Source of the DNA: JAUWQU01 sp964605095
GTDB lineage: Bacteria; Planctomycetota; Phycisphaerae; SM23-33
Direction: 5' to 3'
Length of the DNA stretch: 18,073 nucleotides
Assembly: GCA_964605095.1 (NCBI GenBank)
Contig: CAZSBS010000074.1
Coordinates: 1 to 18,073, forward strand
Position numbers and translations under genes: made by a program. Below the pieces are notes generated by a model. That model saw nothing but the letters and a program-made list of their open reading frames with translations. It made no database searches and was not told where the DNA came from. Positions 14,493 to 18,073 of this stretch are shown piece by piece; positions within the stretch are counted from its first letter, which is position 1; every line of letters starts with the position of its first letter.

Positions 14493-16124
14493 TTACATCC
14501 ATACGTTCAGGCTACCCGTGGAAAGCGACTCCTCGCCTCCGGCCGAAGCCGCGGCGCGTGTGGCAGCCGCACCGCCCGCGTCGGCCGATTCGCGGCCTCG
14601 CTGCTGATCGCCCGGCATGGGCCTGGAATGGCTCCAGGGCGTCTGGGCCGCGGTGTCCTGGTGCTGGGGGGAAAAACTCCCCGTCTGCCCGCCGCTGTTG
14701 CTCATCTGATGCACCTCGAGCCGGCGGATGGGAATGCCATCCTCCGCCAGGCGCTGCGTCAGAAGCTCCACCTGGTGGCGAATCTCGGTCAGAGTGCGCG
14801 GGTTTTCCACCTCAAGCCGGCCGTGAATCTCGTTGCCCTCGGAGTACATCCTCAGCCGCACGCGCCCAAGCTCCGGCGGATTGAGGTTGATCGTGACCTC
14901 GCGCTGGCCGTTGGCAACGGCTTGGCGGACGTTCTCAATGATCTGGTCGGCCGGACGTGAAGCCTCCGCGATACGCTGCTCGCCGGCCCCCTGGCTCCCA
15001 TGCGGGGCGGTCTGGGCGGCACTATTGACTTGATGCGAGCCGGCAAGAATGCTCGTCATGGCAGTGGCGCGTTCCTCGACAGCATCGGCCGGCTCCGGCA
15101 AGGAGGCCGATGGGAACTTGGCCGTCTGCTCCGCGCGGTCTATCAGCTTCGCCTGGGCCTGGAGGTTTGGATCCACCTCGGCCGACGACTTCTCGCCTAC
15201 AGCCGACGCGACACCCTGCTGGGCCATGTCGGATAAGGATTGCGTCGTGGGCCCGTGGCCTCTGGCCTGGCTTGCCGGCTCGGTCTGCGAAGTGTCGCCT
15301 GCCGCCGCGGGCAGGACATTCGGCAGAATCGACTTGGCTTCGGCGCCGGCTGGGGCAACCGCAGTGGCGGCGCCGGGAACGGTCCGACCGCTGGCGGCGG
15401 TGGCGGTGGTCGTTGCGGGTGCGTTGGCGGTTGCGGGTGCGTTGGCGGCGGTGGACATCTGCGGTGCGTGCGGGCCGAGGTTCTTACCCTCCACCTGCCC
15501 GGCGGTTGTGTTGGCGCCAGGCGCTATCGCGGCGGTGGGCTGGCTGGCTGGCTGTTGGGGTTCGCCCACCGCGGCGCGGGCATTTGCCTGACCTTGCACC
15601 CAGGCCGCTGCCATTGCCCCGGCCGGGCTGCTCATCGCCTGGCCCTGGCCTGTCGCCGGCTGATTCGCCCCCTGGGCGGATTGCCACCATGCCGCGATAC
15701 TCGTGACGCCGTTGGCTGCCGGCCCGGCCTGCTGCTGGGCTGCGACCGCTATCTTCAGTGCGTCCGATGGATTCACAGTGTCTTGAGTGACCACAGTTCC
15801 ATGTGCGGGCTCGGGTTGGCTGGCTGCCGCCAGCGGGTTCACGGCCTGCTCGTCGCGCCCGGCGTCATGTGGGTCTCGTGATCGCGGCCGGGTGTCAGAC
15901 CGCGTCCGGGCGTCAGACCGATTCGTCTGCGAATGGCCCGGCGCGGCCTTTGGAGCCGCGACATCGGCAGCCGGGGCATCGTCATCGGGCAGTGCGAACT
16001 CCTTCGGCTGCCCGTCCGCCTCTGATAGTCCGCCGGCCTGGCCCCTGCCGGCAGACCGCGATGAGCCCGTCCTCGACGTGGCGCCCAGCAACATGTCCAG
16101 CGATATAGGTCTTACGTTTTCCAA
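14493..16124 (-). CDS. fliK: Flagellar hook-length control protein FliK
   Basis: FliK is the exported ruler that sets hook length and switches the export gate to filament substrates. The C-terminal Flg_hook domain is clear at about residues 392-475: REVTINLNPPELGRVRLRMYSEG, then LEVENPRTLTEIRHQVELLTQRLAEDGI. The upstream ~390 residues are low-complexity Ala/Gln/Pro/Thr, as in other FliK rulers. I choose a TTG start at 16124 (MENVRPISLDMLLG). AAAGAGG lies seven bases before it, and the sigma-54 promoter predicts a transcript starting near 16143. The ORF stays open to 16280, but those codons lie upstream of or inside the promoter. An ATG at 16094 is the alternative. The protein is about 543 residues and first in the operon. 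Confidence 0.88.
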   Translation of the reverse strand: MENVRPISLDMLLGATSRTGSSRSAGRGQAGGLSEADGQPKEFALPDDDAPAADVAAPKAAPGHSQTNRSDARTRSDTRPRSRDPHDAGRDEQAVNPLAAASQPEPAHGTVVTQDTVNPSDALKIAVAAQQQAGPAANGVTSIAAWWQSAQGANQPATGQGQAMSSPAGAMAAAWVQGQANARAAVGEPQQPASQPTAAIAPGANTTAGQVEGKNLGPHAPQMSTAANAPATANAPATTTATAASGRTVPGAATAVAPAGAEAKSILPNVLPAAAGDTSQTEPASQARGHGPTTQSLSDMAQQGVASAVGEKSSAEVDPNLQAQAKLIDRAEQTAKFPSASLPEPADAVEERATAMTSILAGSHQVNSAAQTAPHGSQGAGEQRIAEASRPADQIIENVRQAVANGQREVTINLNPPELGRVRLRMYSEGNEIHGRLEVENPRTLTEIRHQVELLTQRLAEDGIPIRRLEVHQMSNSGGQTGSFSPQHQDTAAQTPWSHSRPMPGDQQRGRESADAGGAAATRAAASAGGEESLSTGSLNVWM

Positions 16125-16153
16125 TGTGGGGCCTCTTTCGCGGAGCATGTACT

Positions 16154-16169
16154 TGCAACAGTCGTGCCA
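16154..16169 (-). promoter_or_regulatory. Sigma-54 (-24/-12) promoter of flagellar operon
   Basis: On the minus strand the site reads TGGCACGACTGTTGCA, with -24 TGGCACG, four spacer bases and -12 TTGCA. GG and GC are 12 bases apart. It matches the RpoN consensus fully. The predicted start (about 16143) gives a 19-base leader carrying AAAGAGG before the fliK TTG. The gene for a sigma-54 activator lies divergently about 500 bases away. This is the main promoter visible for the fourteen-gene operon. Confidence 0.85.
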
Positions 16170-16276
16170 ATGGATGAAATGGTATTCGGGGTACGACATA
16201 ACTACTTTGCTAGCAAGGTGTAGTGTGCATGTGTCTTGCCGGCGATCCCGAGAGGCCCACCTGGGCCCTCCTGGCG

Positions 16277-16338
16277 GCATGCGGAAGATTCCTCCGCCAA
16301 TACGGAAGATATTGTCGTAACCCGCAGAGCATGCGGAA
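16277..16338. promoter_or_regulatory. Phased CGGAA repeats, candidate enhancer (UAS)
   Basis: GCATGCGGAA occurs twice, at 16277-16286 and 16329-16338, exactly 52 bases apart. CGGAAGAT occurs at 16282 and 16303. The CGGAA cores at 16282, 16303 and 16334 are 21 and 31 bases apart, close to two and three helical turns, so they lie on one face of the DNA. They are about 135-195 bases upstream of the predicted fliK start, the usual place for a sigma-54 activator site. Binding is inferred. Confidence 0.4.
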
Positions 16339-16411
16339 TCTCATGCATGGGCATAGTCGGCACCAATCCATTTGTCTGGGTAAGTTGCGGGAAGAGGCCT
16401 TGATTGCGGAC

Positions 16412-16426
16412 TTCGGATTCTCCGAA
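16412..16426. promoter_or_regulatory. Perfect inverted repeat, possible operator
   Basis: TTCGGA and TCCGAA are perfect reverse complements around the triplet TTC. The arrangement suits a dimeric DNA-binding protein, and the location is between the divergent fliK operon and the regulator gene. No known regulator consensus was recognised. Confidence 0.3.
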
Positions 16427-16510
16427 TCGTCCGGCAAAGGCAACACCAAGACGCTGTCGAGGACCTTCTGATAAGGAGGGTGGGCGAGGATTCTGAAGGA
16501 AGGAAGATTG

Positions 16511-16524
16511 TGTGAAATTTCACA
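16511..16524. promoter_or_regulatory. Perfect 14-base palindrome, possible operator
   Basis: TGTGAAATTTCACA is a perfect palindrome. It has the same TGTGA/TCACA half-sites as a CRP-type site but with a 4-base rather than 6-base centre, so a classical CRP site is not claimed. It lies about 150 bases upstream of the regulator ATG and could control that gene. Confidence 0.4.
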
Positions 16525-16671
16525 GAAAACTCTGGCATATCGTTTGAGCATGCTATAGCCTGCAACCCCTATACGCTATACGGCTTGCTTCCAGCGGGCT
16601 TGGATTCATTGCTGGTCGCAATTGGAGTTCATGACCAGGCACGCTTGCATTACGATCATGGAAGGTCGAGC

Positions 16672-18069
16672 ATGCAGGACTTAGACTTGGGCGTGCAGTC
16701 AATTCTGCTTGCGGGCAGTTTGCCCCAAGGACTGGCCCGATTCAAGGCCCGCTTGGACGCTGCGGCCGAGAGCTTGCTGCTGGCCAATACCTCCGCCGCG
16801 GCGGTTCGTATTGCACTCCAGCATAATCCTTCCCTGGCCATCATAACGGAATCCCTTGGCCGGCAGGTTGTGGCGGACCTTCTGATCCAGCTTCGCGCCT
16901 CGAGCCGCCCGATCCCGGCCGTGGTGCTCAGCGACGAGCCGATCACTGAATGGACGGTGCGGTATGTCAAGGCCGGGGCGATGGACTGCCTTACTGGCCC
17001 GAGCGACGAATGTTACGTCGAGGGTCTCGACCGCTGCCTGGAGGCGATCCTCTCCGGGCCGGGCCGGGGTAGGTTCTTCTGCGACGACTGCCCGCCCGGC
17101 GTGCCGTTCGTCGGAAGAAGCCCCGCGGCGGAAGAACTCCTGCAAACGGTTCGCCTGGTCGCCTTCAGCCGGTGCAACCCCGTGCTGATCCTCGGGGCAA
17201 CCGGAGTCGGCAAGGAACTGGTCGCCAGGGCCCTGCACTGCTGGCGGTCCGGCGAGCAGGCGCCCATGGTGTCCGTCAACTGCGCCGCCCTGACCGCCAC
17301 GCTCATGGAAAGCGAGCTGTTCGGGCACGTCAAAGGCGCGTTCACCGGCGCCGACCGCGACAAGCCGGGGCTCTTCGAGGTCGCCGGCAGCGGCAGCATC
17401 TTCCTCGACGAGATCAGCGAGATGCCCGTCGAACTCCAGGGCAAGCTGCTGCGAGTGCTCCAGGAGCGGACGTTCCGCAGGGTCGGCGGGACAAGCGACA
17501 TCGCCTGCAACGCCACCGTAATCGCCGCAAGCAACCACGAACTGCTGACCGAGGCCAAGCAGGGGCGCTTCCGCCAGGACCTGTACTACCGGCTGGCGGT
17601 GTTCCCGATCCGCGTCGAGCCGCTTGGCTGCGACCGGCGGAGGGACGATATCCCGCTGCTGGCTGAGTATTTCGTCGAAAACAGCTCGCTGCGCCCCGGC
17701 GGGGAGATACAGCGCATCTCACCCGAGGCCCTTAAGCACCTGCTCGCCCACACCTGGCCGGGAAACGTGCGGGAACTCCGCAACGTGATAGAGCGGGCGA
17801 CGCTGCTGGAACGAACCACGCACCTCACGCCGGAAAGCATCGTGTTCGACGATCCCGCCGCCGGCCCGCCATGTTCGCAAGCCCCGGCCGAGGCCGCCGC
17901 ACAGGCCGCCACGGGGCCGGATTTCTCCCTCGAGACCGCCGAGCGGGAGTTCATCCGCCGCGCCCTCAAGGAAACCGGCTGGCAGCGCACAAAGGCGGCC
18001 GAACTGCTCGGCATCACCCGCGCCACCCTCCACGCCAAGATCAAACGCTACGGCATCGAGGCGCAGTGA
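16672..18069 (+). CDS. Sigma-54-dependent transcriptional activator (FleQ-like)
   Basis: The 465-residue enhancer-binding protein has a receiver-like N-terminal domain (about 10-115), a central AAA+ domain and a Fis-type helix-turn-helix (about 437-462, KAAELLGITRATLHAKIKRYG). Walker A is GATGVGKE at 175-182, the sigma-54 contact loop GAFTGA at 222-227, Walker B IFLDEI at 243-248, and FRQDLYYRL carries the arginine finger. In the receiver-like domain the expected Asp is replaced by Thr (T59 in PSLAIITESLG), and the usual C-terminal Lys is lost (DCLTGP). It is therefore probably not controlled by phosphorylation, as with FleQ/FlrA. The start is ATG at 16672 with GGAAGG six bases upstream; a TTG at 16585 is in frame but lacks a ribosome site. 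It is divergent from the fliK operon, whose sigma-54 promoters it most likely activates. Confidence 0.92.
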   Translation: MQDLDLGVQSILLAGSLPQGLARFKARLDAAAESLLLANTSAAAVRIALQHNPSLAIITESLGRQVVADLLIQLRASSRPIPAVVLSDEPITEWTVRYVKAGAMDCLTGPSDECYVEGLDRCLEAILSGPGRGRFFCDDCPPGVPFVGRSPAAEELLQTVRLVAFSRCNPVLILGATGVGKELVARALHCWRSGEQAPMVSVNCAALTATLMESELFGHVKGAFTGADRDKPGLFEVAGSGSIFLDEISEMPVELQGKLLRVLQERTFRRVGGTSDIACNATVIAASNHELLTEAKQGRFRQDLYYRLAVFPIRVEPLGCDRRRDDIPLLAEYFVENSSLRPGGEIQRISPEALKHLLAHTWPGNVRELRNVIERATLLERTTHLTPESIVFDDPAAGPPCSQAPAEAAAQAATGPDFSLETAEREFIRRALKETGWQRTKAAELLGITRATLHAKIKRYGIEAQ

Positions 18070-18073
18070 GCGC

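Larger units (their letters stand above)
16170..16671. other. Divergent intergenic region, regulatory
   Basis: About 500 bases separate the fliK promoter from the regulator start. I see no convincing gene: the short ORFs in it lack ribosome sites and family features. It contains helically phased CGGAA repeats (16277-16338), a perfect inverted repeat TTCGGA-TTC-TCCGAA (16412-16426), and a perfect palindrome (16511-16524). An AT-richer stretch with several CTATA words (16553-16580) could hold the promoter for the regulator gene, though no pair of hexamers has good spacing. Confidence 0.55.

Noticed and set aside
16125..16280. N-terminal extension of fliK to 16280
   Set aside because: These codons cover the sigma-54 promoter and lie upstream of the predicted transcription start.
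16223..16471. 82-codon plus-strand ORF in the divergent spacer
   Set aside because: It has no ribosome site and no recognisable motif, and it overlaps the phased repeats and inverted repeat, so a regulatory reading is preferred.
16532..16548. Sigma-54-like TGGCAT-N5-TTGA before the regulator gene
   Set aside because: GA replaces the conserved GC at -12. It is only a partial match and is too weak to call next to the two perfect sites.

Overview
The window carries a large late-type flagellar operon (hook, rod, P/L rings, hook junction and export chaperone genes) on the minus strand, about 16125 down to 1425. A divergent sigma-54 enhancer-binding regulator sits at the right edge on the plus strand, and a short accessory region lies at the left. 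The DNA is GC-rich. Full rod genes plus both P- and L-ring genes (flgI, flgH, flgA) imply a Gram-negative cell with an outer membrane. The gene order, enlarged hook proteins, sigma-54 control and palindromic intergenic repeats fit a planctomycete (perhaps Phycisphaerae-like) or another deep-branching diderm. This assignment is inferred from gene content alone and is not proven.

Layout, read in the direction of transcription from right to left: fliK - flgD - flgE - a membrane-anchored PilZ protein - flgF - flgG - flgA - flgH - flgI - flgJ - flgN-like - flgK - flgL - TPR protein. Gaps up to flgL are 3-42 bases, and four junctions overlap or nearly abut (flgA/flgH, flgI/flgJ, flgJ/flgN, flgN/flgK). 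This is consistent with one transcript. A consensus sigma-54 promoter (TGGCACG-N4-TTGCA) lies directly before fliK. A second, equally good one lies between flgL and the TPR gene. The regulator on the opposite strand has the GAFTGA loop needed to activate sigma-54 polymerase but a receiver-like N-terminus without the phosphoacceptor aspartate. The intervening ~550 bases hold helically phased repeats and two perfect palindromes that could be binding sites.

The operon covers hook building in order: FliK (ruler), FlgD (cap), FlgE (hook), FlgF/FlgG (rod), FlgA/FlgI/FlgH (rings), FlgJ (rod cap, without a muramidase domain), FlgN (chaperone), and FlgK/FlgL (hook-filament junction). The PilZ protein inside the operon suggests that cyclic-di-GMP control is wired into the hook/basal body unit.

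The left part (1-1424) holds a small membrane protein gene on the plus strand with a plausible sigma-70 promoter, and a small helical ORF on the minus strand that resembles a FliT/FlgN-type chaperone. Between that ORF and the TPR gene is a REPIN-like pair of inverted two-hairpin units.
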